The notes under the pieces are model-generated. The model made no database searches. It worked only from the letters and a program-made list of their open reading frames with translations, and had not been told where the DNA came from. Source: Eublepharis macularius (Eukaryota; Chordata; Lepidosauria; Squamata; Eublepharidae). From it: DNA of 64,000 nucleotides. The stretch covers positions 12,719,926-12,783,925 of the forward strand of contig NC_072802.1 in the NCBI RefSeq assembly GCF_028583425.1. Reading direction: 5' to 3'. Shown here in pieces: positions 45,091 to 55,859 of this stretch. The stretch's first letter is position 1, and each line of letters begins with the position of its first letter. The translations under genes and the position numbers were made by a program.

Positions 45091-46559
45091 ACTGACTGGT
45101 AGTTACAGCTTTAAGTAGGGGCCTCATGCTAAGCCTGTATTGTTCCACATAGTATGTCATTTTTTTCCTGCCCTGATATGTGCGGTTGGTTTTGACAACA
45201 AGGCCACTGGGGGGAGGGGGGGAGTTCCAAATGACCCATAACACTTATTTTTCCTGTGTGTCCAGTTGGTTGTATATGTCTTGAGGCATGGGCTCTGATC
45301 TTGTCTTTTCTGTTTTGCTTCCAATTAGCCTGTTATTTGTGGAAAGATGGTATTTGCCTTATTTCCAGCTTCCTCATTGGTGGGATTCAAACTTCCCACC
45401 CCTTTTACTTAGATGAGTGTTTTCCCCCAGAGAACTATACAGGGAATACAGGAATAACCTGTTTGCTTTGTTGCTACTGTCCTTGAGTCTGGATCCACTT
45501 GCCTTTCAAAATAAGCGCTTCTGGGGGTATTTTTTACCCCTTGGAAACAGAACCCTTGCTTGGGAGAGGTTGTGCCCTTTCCATGAGGTTCGTTCTGCCA
45601 AATGAGCTGGAGTGGCCAGTGCTTTTTTCAGCATGCCCACCTGTCAAAAGTGTGTGCATTTGAAGAAGGGGATTTAGATTCCCATCTGTAGCACTCCCAG
45701 GAGCATGGTAGCTATTACCAGGCTGTGTTGCCTTTGTTATTTCCCTTGTTATATTCTGTAGGTGAGTGGGGCCATGGTAATTTCATGAAAGCATCCCTGT
45801 GTGTTGGTTGACTGACCAGGGGGTGGGGGGGAAGTATTGTTGGCATGCCACTCTGCTTTTCTGAGTGTGAGGTAGTGTTAGTATGAACTCCAGTGCAGTT
45901 GCTACGCTCCGAGTTCCTCAGAATTGGATGTTTTGGGCATTTTTCTCTGAGTATAGGATACTGAGTATAGGATACTGATCAATGACATTGGTCCCACACT
46001 AGAAAAGTGCTGCTGTCCAGGGTTTGGGACTGAGCTGTATATTTCTTAATTAACAAATGCAATTGTCGCTGATCATGCCTTTAAGATTAAGAGGTGGTGC
46101 ACAACTCTAGCAATGTAGGATGGATGGAGGTGTATGTATGGAGGTGTCATTTTTGGGGTGTCTGCAGAGCAGGAACCTTGGAATTCTGCATAAAGCTATA
46201 CATGCATAAGTAAGCCTTCTAGTCCAACTGGTTTTCCGCACTCAAGCTGCACATACAGCTTCCAAGGAGAAAAAGCAGAATCCATTGTACAGACTGGGAT
46301 TTTACTAAGAGTGCATAGGCTTGAGCTGGAAGTAGTGTATGTTGGAGGAAGGAAGGGCAGAGTTCTCAGGGCCTTGACAATCATCTTGCCTCTTGCTCAG
46401 AGATTGGGGTCATCGAGGCAGTGCCAGAATTGCATGTGTGCATGTGCTTTTAAAAACAGGAGTCCTCGGAGGCTCTGGCTTGCTGACTCAGAGGAAGGCT
46501 TTGCTTATTTATTTCTCTTCCCGTTCCAAGGCATCTCAGGTCATCTGAATTATTGAGCA
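45091..46559. other. Unassigned stretch upstream of the CpG island
   Basis: No exon or recognisable transposon was seen. 'tgagtataggatactgagta' at 45951 is a short tandem duplication. Confidence 0.3.
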
Positions 46560-46699
46560 GGGGATTTTCAGCTCTCTATGGGGGACGGGGGGGGGGGACG
46601 GGGGACGACACGCTCATTCCAGCTACCAGCCATCCGAGGTTACCTTTAAAAGGAAAAAAAAACAAAACAGCAATAAAGGTATCTGGTGGGTCGAGGATG

Positions 46700-47720
46700 C
46701 TGAAGAGTCTCCTGACCGATGACGTGGGGCTCAAGTGAGGCGCGCGCGAGAGAACACGACCCCGGGGGGCCGAAGAGGCTCATCAGGGCGGGAGCCCGTG
46801 AGGGACGCCAGAGGGGCCCGTGACCACTAGGCGACTAACGCTGCCGTCTCTCTCTTTCTTCCCCCTCATCCATCTTTTCCCGCCGTCGATGCCCCCCCCT
46901 TCCTCGTGTCTCGCTCTCGCCCCCCCCCGTCCCATTCTTCCCTCCCTCTCTCCCGCCCGCCCCTCCTCGCCTTCCCTCACCGCTTCCCGCCTTTTTCGCT
47001 CTCCCTCCTCCCCTCCCCACCCCGTTCTCTGCCCCCCGCCCGGCCCCGTTCCACCTCCCGCCTCTCCCTCCTTCCCTCCCTCCCGGCTGCAGGCGGAGCG
47101 GGCCCGGCAGGAGGCGGAGGAGGAGGCGGAGCGGGCGGCCGCACGTCCCCCGGCCGGCCGAGCGGCCCCCCCGCCATGGGTCGGAAGCGCTGCGTGGGGG
47201 GAGACGGCTCCAAGATGGCGGCGGGTTGCTGCGGGGTGAAGAAGCAGAAACTCTCCAGCTCCCCTCCGTCGGGCTCGGCCGGGCCGGGCGGCGGCGGCGG
47301 CTCCCACTGCGGCGGGGCGGCGGCGGCCGCGGGGGGCGGCGGCGAGCCGGGGTCGCTCCCCCCGCCGGGCCCGGGCAGCGCCCGCCTCAACGGCCTCGGG
47401 GGGCTGGCGGGGGGCGCCGCCGGCTGCGCCCTGTCTCCGCCGCTGCCGCCCAACTGCGGCGGGGGCCCCGGCGGCCTCTCCGGCCCGGCCGCCGCCGCGC
47501 TGCTCTCCTCGCCCGGGGCCGGGCCCGGCGGCTGCAGGAAGATGGTGGTGTCGGCCGAGATGTGCTGCTTCTGCTTCGACGTGCTCTACTGTCACCTGTA
47601 CGGATACCAGCCCCCGCGGAGCCCCCGCTTCACCAACGACCCTTAGTAAGTATCGCCCCCGGCCAGCCCTGGAAGGAGTGGGTGGCCGTGGCCGCTTCGC
47701 CGGGGACCTCAGCCGGGACC
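46700..47720 (+). promoter_or_regulatory. AMMECR1: CpG-island promoter of AMMECR1
   Basis: Base composition changes sharply to very high G+C with dense CpG from about 46740, peaking over the coding exon and fading after 47720. There is no TATA box. A CRE-like TGACGTGG lies at 46720-46727. Long pyrimidine runs (46846-47085) precede the start codon and could host the transcription start and 5' UTR. TATA-less CpG-island promoters are typical of broadly expressed genes. The exact start site cannot be read from sequence. Confidence 0.75.
47176..47645 (+). CDS. AMMECR1: AMMECR1, first coding exon (partial)
   Basis: AMMECR1 is a conserved nuclear protein of unclear biochemical role; human loss is linked to X-linked midface, hearing and growth defects. 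The exon encodes about 157 residues. It starts MGRKRC, passes MAAGCCGVKKQKLSSSPPSG (from Met14), then a Gly/Ala/Pro-rich low-complexity linker. From residue 123 it enters the conserved AMMECR1 domain (MVVSAEMCCFCFDVLYCHLY, then FTND). It ends in phase 2 at 47645 before GTAAGTAT, so the split Tyr codon is completed by exon 2. The frame reads into TAG if not spliced. I chose ATG 47176 because it has a strong GCCATGG context and because residues 1-13 resemble the start of the paralogue AMMECR1L. The usual annotated AMMECR1 start corresponds to ATG 47215. Later exons are not seen in the window. Confidence 0.93.
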
Positions 47721-47765
47721 CCCTCAGGAGGCAGCGAGGCAGCCCCCACTCCCTCCATGCCTAAT

Positions 47766-50700
47766 GATTGTTGATAATGAGAACTGTTGAGGGGTGCAGT
47801 TTTCTCTGGGCAGAGTGGGACTCAGACATGCAGCTTCTCCCCCCTACCCCAGCAAGTCTGGGAGGACCCTGCAGCTACTTCTGGAAAGCGGGGGGGGGGG
47901 GCCACTTCACCGGGGGGGGGCGGGTGAAGTGGATCTCAATTTACAGCATTTACTCAAGTGCAAGACTAGGTTAAAGGAGTCTCCTTCTATTCACCTGAAA
48001 AATATAGTTATGTCCAATAATCATATTTATATGTGTGTAGCATGTTTAAGGCTTTACATTCTGGGGCATTTTCCTTTCTAGGAAAGACGGTATTAAGTGG
48101 CTCAGCTCGATTCGCGCTGTGCAAAGGATGGTTAAAAAGACAGTCCCCCCCCATTCCCCAGCTACCTCTGTTGAGCCCCCTCCCCAAATGTGTAAGAATA
48201 ACTGTGATTATTTGTTGTCTTTGTACCTTGAATCATTCAAGTTGCTCAGCCATTGTGCATTAGTGTTGTTTAAAAAAGTAGCTGCTTTGCCCAGTCCTCT
48301 CAGATTGTCTGTGAGACTCCCCCCCCCCCAGCTTATATCTACCTCTGTAGAGTCCCCTGTGTCTGATATTGTTTATTAAGCGTATTACTGCATCTTAAGT
48401 GACTCCTCATTGGGCACAGTGTGAAGTGTATATAAAGAATGCAATTGCTTCCTTGCTCCATTTCGACTGTGATAACCACCTCAACTACCTCTGCCAAGTC
48501 CCCCTTATGCTGAATAGGATTAATTAATAACATTCATTATCTTCAGTACTTTTACTTGTTAAGCACCGCACAATGTATGTTTTAAAAAGAACCTTGCTTG
48601 CAGTGTTTCAGTCTTTACAGTCTGGTGGTAAGTAGTGTGGCCTTCTGACTTGTGTACTGTCGTGCAGGGGCTTCTCCAGAACACAATGTCCTTAGAAAGC
48701 TAATCTCAAAACTTCTTTTTGCCCTATAAGATCCTCTTCTGTGGCAGAATGGTCTAATTATCTCTAGTTGATATTTCTCCTAGTGCATTCATGCTCCTTC
48801 ACCCCCTGTTTTCAGACTATACAAACAATTTCTGATAACTACTCTGAACTCCAAAAGTGCCATAGTTAGCTTACACCAGAGACCCTTCTCTACTTCCTAT
48901 TTATTATTATTCTGTAGTAATATTTGGTGAGTGCTATGCCATTCCAGACCCCCCCCCCCCCAGGCTTCTGACATCTTTTAAATAGCTGCTTCACTTAGAC
49001 CACTGGTGAATTTTCCAACCCCACACAATCCTGGATCTTTTAGCAGTTCAACCATCCACTAGTGATTGAGTATCCTACTGTTCTCTCCCCCCCCCCCCCA
49101 GTTGTCCCTTTGAATATGTTAGGGTCCGGATTCTCCTGCTGCTCTTGTGTGGCTGCCAGCTCTTTTACAGCATTATTGCATGTTATAAGACAAACACGGG
49201 ATTCCCAGCCATGTGTCTCTCTGGTAAGGATAATACAGGGTTTAGCTGGGGTGTGTGTGTGTGACTTTAAGGGGAGAACCAGCAGGTGCAAAGAGACGCT
49301 TAAATCTTCCCCTGCTGGCCCATTTTTAGATTTTTTTTCAGCGAGTTCCAAAGTTCTGAGCCCTAACAAAGCAAGGTGGGGAGGTAGGGTTAGACACCAG
49401 AAGACAAGCACCCCCACCTCCCGATTCTTCCCTGCAGATTTTCTTCTTCCCCACCCCCAGTGTGTTACCTCAGGAAAATGGGCTTGGAGATGCACATTTT
49501 CTGATACATGTAGTTCTGCCTTCAGAAGAGCTGCTTGGTGACTAGATTCACTCTCCTTTCCTTCAAGATCCTCCCTTTTATCTGACGTGTAATTGTTGCT
49601 ATCTGCAGAGGTTCCACCTCATGACGTCCAAGTGTGCACCTCCACAACTCCCTTGGTGTGTTCCTAGGTCATTTATACTTGGGTTTTCCTTAACCAGCCT
49701 CCATGCCTGTTCCAGTTTCACTTTAACTCCTGAGTACCATGCATCTCAAAACTCCCATACAATGCCCCCATATTAGGGAGCCAACACAAACCCCTAGTGA
49801 CTGTCCCCTTTTACAATATTTCACTGTTGCTGTGTAGTTTCCTGTATAATGGACAGCCCCTTATATTAGTCTTTTTCTCTGCCACCCTCCAAATCAATTG
49901 TGTGACAGTACAGATCTTTCCTGCAGATCTTTTTTCAGTTGCATGTGTCTTTCAGACTGTAGCCCTATCTTCACTTGTTTGTAAGAGAGCCCCTTTGAAC
50001 TCATTTGAGCTTTTTCCCAAAAAAGCATGCATAGGATCTGACTGCTTGTCTCACTATATTAGCAACCCTAGTGAACGTATCTACAGCCCTTCAGCATATC
50101 CCTAGTTCACCTACACAAAGGGCAGTGTGAAGAGTCTTCTGTGAAAGAATTGGTATAACCGGATTGTGTCAACCATGTTAGTAGCATGTGGGGTCTACAG
50201 AGCCCGGATGGGAGAAGATTCTAGTCTTACTGCCATGTAGTTCTGCTTTCTCAATGGCATAAAATCTGTTTTCTTATCTCAGATGACTGAAATTGGGCCT
50301 GTACCATTTCTCATATCCTTTGTACAGCTACCTGTGCCTGTAAAACTTTAATTTCAGTCAAAAAACTTGTGCGTGCATCGCTTTTTTTATATCTTCACAA
50401 GATATTCTTAATGAACTCCAAAATCCCCATAATGAAGGACTGCCCTGTGCAGTTTAGAGAGACAGTTTCTCAGTGAGAAGGGGCAGGGCCATAGCGCTGC
50501 AATATGCATAGCATCCAAAGTTCAGTCATTGGCATGTCGACAGATCTTGGCTATCAGTTCTGGAAAGTCACCTCAGAGAATACATTGATCCGATTCCCAT
50601 CACCCCTCTCAGGTTAGGGATGTACATTGAAGATTACATAAACATGTTTCTTTCCCTTTTAAATAATATTTTACAAGCAAGAAAATCATGTCAAAAGGGT

Positions 50701-52213
50701 GCACTAACTCTCTTGTGCTGCATTACTTTGGGGTGGTTTGAATTACTAAGGAACCTGATATAAGAGTTATTCCAGACAAATTGCTGTTGAATACAAGGTT
50801 GTGACTTTTATGCAGTGTAGGAAACTTGTTAGTGCTGCCAGGGTGCTCCCTGCATACACCAGCCCCCTCATTCAGCTCTTTTTTCAATAATGACCTCACA
50901 AGAGTATGCAGTTTCCCCTTTGTATTACAATGCCATGTATATCCCAATCTCTGATCCAGTAACCCCCAAGCCACTCTCATTAGAATCCCTTTATACTGCC
51001 ATTCCCAAATACTGATGTATTTTACTGATGCATTTTATTTCTGTGCCTCTTGCACTTGAAACTCCTATTACCAGGTTCTGTAGTTTCCCGTTCCTATAGA
51101 AATATTGCTTCCCCAAGTGATTGCTACTGGTGATGCAATCTCCATCATTCTTACTTTGCACCCAGTTGCCCAAGAATATGAGTACAGACAAAGGATCGCT
51201 TGAAAATGTTCACCAGGGCAGCTCTGGCCCCAGAAGAAGCTGGTCTTCTGTGGGCTTTATCCGTATGGGAAGCACGGTATCGCTCTGCTCTTTGTTTTTT
51301 CCTGGAGTTAAGAACAGCTTTGGGGTGGGGTGGGGGTATAATAATGACTGGGCACACAACATGGTGAGAATTTTGTACCTTTATAAACTTACGCATTTAA
51401 AACATTTATATCTTGCCTTCCTAGCCACATGGCTCTCCAAAGCACCTCATGATCAGCAATTTAAAATGTAAATTAACATGATTTAGCCCCCTCACTAAAG
51501 ACTTCTCCAGCATGATTGCTGATTCACATCTGAAACACTGCCTCACTCCAGATAGGCACTCACCCCTGGAAACAGATACCAGGAAAACCTAGTAACTGAT
51601 GTACCCTGTGTATCTAACAGCCAAATGGTCCATGCGAGTAGATCTTAAATTCAAGAATTGGGGCAACTTGGCTGTAAAATAGATGGTTCTACAAATTTGG
51701 GGGAACCCTTAGGGTTGCAGAAAAATCTGAGGACCCAGAAAAATACATTTGGAGTTTAATCCCCTCCCAATCATTTGCCTTCTCTCCACGCATGCACAGA
51801 CTTCCAGTGATCCATTGGCTGGTCCTGCAGGAACCGTGTGGTGGCCAGGCGCTCCAGACGACCTGCCCATGTTTAGTGGGCCATCCTGCCTTTGACTGCT
51901 CCAAAAGCCAGCAGACAGTTAGATTCTGGGGGCTGCTAGCAGGCCTCACCTCTTCCAGCTATGGGGTGGGGTTAGGAACAGAGGGGGTATTTTAAGGAGG
52001 AAGACACAGGGAAAGGTATTTGGGAAGAAATATTGAGAGGGAAAGTTTGGTGGGGGGGAATAAAGGCAGGGGGGATGGGAGTCCTCCTTGCAAGTCCCCA
52101 ACCCGCCTCCCCCACTATCACCCCACCCTCCCAAACCCACCATGGCTCATAACTCCCTGGAATCCCCCCTCCCCCCGGTGAGTTTTGCACACACACACAC
52201 ACACCTTGTTTAT
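47766..52213. other. Intronic stretch without recognised elements
   Basis: Several C- and G-runs (47887, 48322, 48951, 49088) and ordinary single-copy-looking sequence. A short L2-like tail may lie at 51376-51470 on the minus strand, and a (CA)n run at 52189-52203. Confidence 0.35.
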
Positions 52214-52440
52214 AAGAGTAGTCATACTGGATCAGACGGGTGTTCCGTATAGCCCAGCATCCTGTTTTACACACAGTAGTCAACAAGATGCCTGCAAGTG
52301 TGGCACAGATGCCAAAGCCTTCCCCTGTTGTCCCCCCCCCCCCATCACTGGTATTGTGAGGGTGGTGGCTGCCTCCCAACATGGAATTTCCAGTTAGTTA
52401 TTGTGGTTGATAGACATTAATGGACCTGACCTCCACTTTT
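52214..52440 (-). repeat. CR1 3' end fragment
   Basis: 'actggatcagacgggtgttc', 'cccagcatcctgttttacac' and 'agtagtcaacaagatgcctg' match the reversed CR1 3' region of 43993. A minus-strand, truncated copy. Confidence 0.65.
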
Positions 52441-52467
52441 ATAGTCAACTAAACTAGTGGCATGCTG

Positions 52468-52712
52468 GTTGTTGTGGGTTTTCCGGGCTGTATTGCCGTG
52501 GTCTTGGCATTGTAGTTCCTGACGTTTCACCAGCAGCTGTGGCTGGCATCTTCAGAGGTGTAGCACCTGGCATCTTCAGAGGTGCTACACCTCTGAAGAT
52601 GCCAGCCACAGCTGCTGGTGAAACGTCAGGAACTACAATGCCAAGACCACGGCAATACAGCCCGGAAAACCCACAACAACCATCGTTCTCCGACCGTGAA
52701 AGCCTTCGACAA
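52468..52712. mobile_element. Penelope-like snapback insertion with a hammerhead core (family B)
   Basis: The 13-bp duplication tagtggcatgctg (52455-52467 and 52713-52725) brackets 245 bp. Two 100-bp arms (52468-52567 and 52581-52680) are, as far as I can check by eye, perfect inverted copies around a 13-nt loop, followed by a 32-nt tail ending 'gaaagccttcgac'. The plus-strand arm contains CTGAAGA (52593-52599), stem II GCCAGC/GCTGGT (52601-52606, 52614-52619), GAAA (52620-52623), CG, TC and AGG pairing with CCT upstream. The same terminal sequence follows the PLE coding part at 11345-12095, which ties the insert to a Penelope-like element. Confidence 0.87.
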
Positions 52713-52729
52713 TAGTGGCATGCTGTTGC

Positions 52730-54095
52730 AGAGGGGTGGGGCCAGAGAATGGTTTAAACATGGTCCCTGCCTGTCATATCTTCTTCCTGCATTGGTTGCA
52801 TCCGGCAGAAATGATGGGTAGGGGGACAAGTTTGAGCTGTTCTAGTTTCACCAAAATATTTTACCCTGCATGCACTCTTTCTATAATCAGGGTTGTGTGT
52901 ATGTTGCAGAAACACGCTATTTAGTATTTGGCCCAGTATTCAGCTTCCTGTGTAGGGTGGCTCAGGGGGAAGGGGCAGGGTCCTATCAGGTGTGGAGGCC
53001 ATTGCCATGGTGTTCCCAATAGGGTGGGGTTTGATGGCTGTGGAATACTCAGGGCTGAGCAATAAACCTGAGGACGCAGTACATTTGATTAATTGACAAA
53101 CCCTGTATTTCCCCAGGAGTGCCAGATAACAAAGCTTTTGCTGTACATACATTGCAATACTAAAATTTTTAGGGAGCGGACCTCTGGCTCAGAGCACACT
53201 TCATCTTGCCAGAATTTTCCTATTGTCAAAATACAGTTTAATTGAATTCAATTCATTTGACTCTAAAAGGGAATTATGCCAGCATAGGGAAAAAAAACTT
53301 GGGTGTTCTTTCTGCTTTGTTAACTTTCTAAATATATAGTTCCTTCCCTCATTACTGCACCTTGTGTTATTGTAGACCAGGAAAAGCCTAAACTTCAAAT
53401 TTCACCCAAATCCTCACTGGCTGAAAATCTACAGATGACACTGGTCTTCCATTTTGCCTTTGCTACCACTTTTTAATACATATAAAGTCATAGCACAACA
53501 GCAAAGACTGCTCTTCTATTTCAACTTTTCAAGTAAGGTGGTGGGAGCTATACTTGTAGCACAAGCAGATTAACTAGCCAATTGGCCTGTTGTCTCCAAA
53601 CAACCTCCCTTTTCAGTAGTTTGGAGAAGAAAATGTGCATTTCATCCTCACCCCAGTAGGCATTGTTTTTTCCCCCTTGACTCTATTGATTTCTCAAGGA
53701 AGCCCATGTTCATCTCAAGAATCACACTTACACTGCTCAGCCTGGCATGTGGATCGTCGTGGTTCACAGTTTCATCCTTCATGCTAAGGTCTTTCATATA
53801 TCTGTTACCTCCTGTGGAGCCCTGTTTCATAGCTGATGGGGATGAGTTTTTTCCTCGCCATGTATTTTAGATGACATCTCTGTTCTGCTAGCATTTTTTG
53901 CACACCTTTTATATTGCCCTGTCCTTTCCTGATAGACAGTGATATGCATACACAGTGTATTTTATCAAAGTATTACCCTCCTCTCTTTGTTTGGTCCTTG
54001 TGTCAAAAAGGAATTCTCCTCTGTTCCATAGATTTTCATGGTGTCCCTACTTTAGTATTTTATGGTTGTAATTTTCTGTTCACTCTGTCTTACCC
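52730..54095. other. Intronic stretch without recognised elements
   Basis: No exon or repeat was recognised; no AMMECR1-like residues were found in any frame. Confidence 0.35.
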
Positions 54096-54099
54096 CACT

Positions 54100-54285
54100 C
54101 AGAAGGTCTTGTGGGGTAAACATGGGCCTCCATTTTATCTTCGGAAGAACCCAGTGAGGTTGTTTGACTGAAAGTAAGTGACTGGCCTCATAATCCAGTC
54201 AGTTTAATGGCTGAGTAGGTATATGAATCTAGCCCTTCCCAGCCCTAGTCTGGCACTCTAACCATTGCACCACACCTAGTCTGTT
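54100..54285 (-). repeat. tRNA SINE, degraded
   Basis: 'cctccattttatcttcggaa', 'ctgactggcctcataatcc' and 'tagtctggcactctaaccat' then 'tgcaccacacc' follow the plan of the SINE at 55155. Confidence 0.55.
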
Positions 54286-55154
54286 CTATGCCTGTTCTAC
54301 TATTGATTGTATTATCAATAATGTATGTCTATCTGCTAGATATGCCATCCCTGTTGTATGGCTGCAGTAACTGTTTGTGATGCTGGCCAAGTGTATTGCC
54401 CCTTTCCCTTTTGCCTATACCATCTTAGCATTTGTGTATGCAAGACGCAAAGACTTGCAGCTGTTGAACTGTTTCCCCAAACGTTGTCTGGGTTTGCTTG
54501 CACGTTCATCTCTTATGGCAGTATAAATAACATGAATGTTGCACAGTGTCAGTCTACCTCTGTCTGTGTTTCTTGGAGACTCCTTTTGATTACATTCTTG
54601 GCAGGATACTTGAGGACCTAGAAACAGATTTTTGCTGATGAAACACACTACCCAATGCCTACTTCATGTTCTTAATTGGTATATTTTAAGTACGGGACCC
54701 GATAGCTGAAGGGATTAATTTTTTTCAAGGACAGGGTTACTTTTTTCGCTGCTATTGCCCAGACTTTGCCATTTTTGTAGCTAAGTAGTGTAGTAGCACC
54801 ACTAGATACTATAATATTCTCACTGTGTTTATATGCTGGAAGCAGATGGGTTCTCACTTCTGATCCAATTTGACTGTAGATGATAACTTTCATGTGTTTT
54901 TATTCTGAAAGTGAGCTTTGCATTGGTAGGGAAGGAGGTGCTAGTATATAGTTTTTCATGTATTCCACCTTTACAGACCTTGTGACTGTTGGACGAGATG
55001 AAAGTGGCTTCATCTGCATGTTAGTTATGTTTCTACTATGCTTGGAATAAGACTTAATTTAAACAAAGTTTAATGTATGCTGTCTTTCAGTCCCTTTACA
55101 AACATGCTCATTAGCTCTACAAAACTGTATGTTGCATTGAATCCTAATAGAAAC

Positions 55155-55345
55155 CAGTGGGGACCCAGAGTGGCTTATATCGTTCTTACATCCTTCATTT
55201 TAACCCACAGCTGCCCTGTGAGGTAGGTTAGGCTGAGTGTGTGATTGGCCCAAGGTCACCCAGGAAGCTTCCAAGGCAGCTGAATATGAGTCTATTAGAT
55301 CCTAGTCTGGCACTCTAACCACTACACCATGCTGGCTCTTTCATG
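55155..55345 (-). repeat. tRNA SINE
   Basis: Reversed body: 'gccctgtgaggtaggttagg', 'gattggcccaaggtcaccca', 'cctagtctggcactctaacc' and 'actacaccatgctggctct'. The tRNA-like head is at the right end, so the element is on the minus strand. Confidence 0.7.
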
Positions 55346-55509
55346 CAAGACACCTTCCAGCCACCACTATGGAGGAATGAGTAGGAGCAGGTATTCATGT
55401 ATAGACCCTGTTTCTCAGTAATGGTCTGGTGGATTGTCTCTCTCCCCACCCCCCCAACCCGGCCCTTTTGGTTTTATGTAGGGTTTTCTTCCCACTGGGG
55501 GGAGTGAGT

Positions 55510-55595
55510 GACAGTACAACCCTATGCAGTTTTTCTAGTCTAAGCTCACGAAAATAATGGGTTTAGATTGAAGTAACTCTACATAGGATTGTGTT
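55510..55595. repeat. 85-bp palindromic repeat, copy 3 (degraded)
   Basis: 'gtacaaccctatgcag', 'tagtctaagctcac' and 'gggtttagattgaag', then 'ctctacataggattgtg', preserve the symmetric layout of the copies at 1551 and 8768 with more mismatches. Confidence 0.45.
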
Positions 55596-55754
55596 GTGAA
55601 CGTGTTACATTCAATATTGGTGTCCTGCATGTGTATTCATACACCCAGTGAGAATTGGTTTCTCATGGTTATCTTAAATCTGTGACTCCATAAAATTTCA
55701 GATTTGAAAACTGACGAGTATTTCATTCCAGAGGGAAAGCCATTTTACTGGGTT

Positions 55755-55850
55755 GCTGCAAAACAACAGAGTCCTGTGGCATCTTAAAGATTAACACAGT
55801 TTTATGGTAGGTGCTTCTGTTGGCTCGAGCATACTTTGTTAGAAGCATCA
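55755..55850 (-). repeat. Penelope-like terminus, decayed (family A relative)
   Basis: 'gagtcctgtggcatcttaaa' and 'gattaacacagttttat' mirror the family A tail ('gagtccagtagcaccttta', 'gactaaccaattttat'). The hammerhead position is decayed (ttctaacaaag instead of ctgacgaag). Confidence 0.55.
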
Positions 55851-55859
55851 ATTATTGAA

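Noticed and set aside
46906..47175. In-frame upstream extension of AMMECR1 to 46906
   Set aside because: The frame is open only because of pyrimidine-rich 5' UTR; the residues resemble no AMMECR1 protein, and ATG 47176 has the strong initiation context.
46783..47595. 270-codon minus-strand frame over the AMMECR1 exon
   Set aside because: It is the mirror of GC-rich coding and promoter sequence; the product is Gly/Arg/Ala-rich without a domain, while the plus strand encodes AMMECR1.
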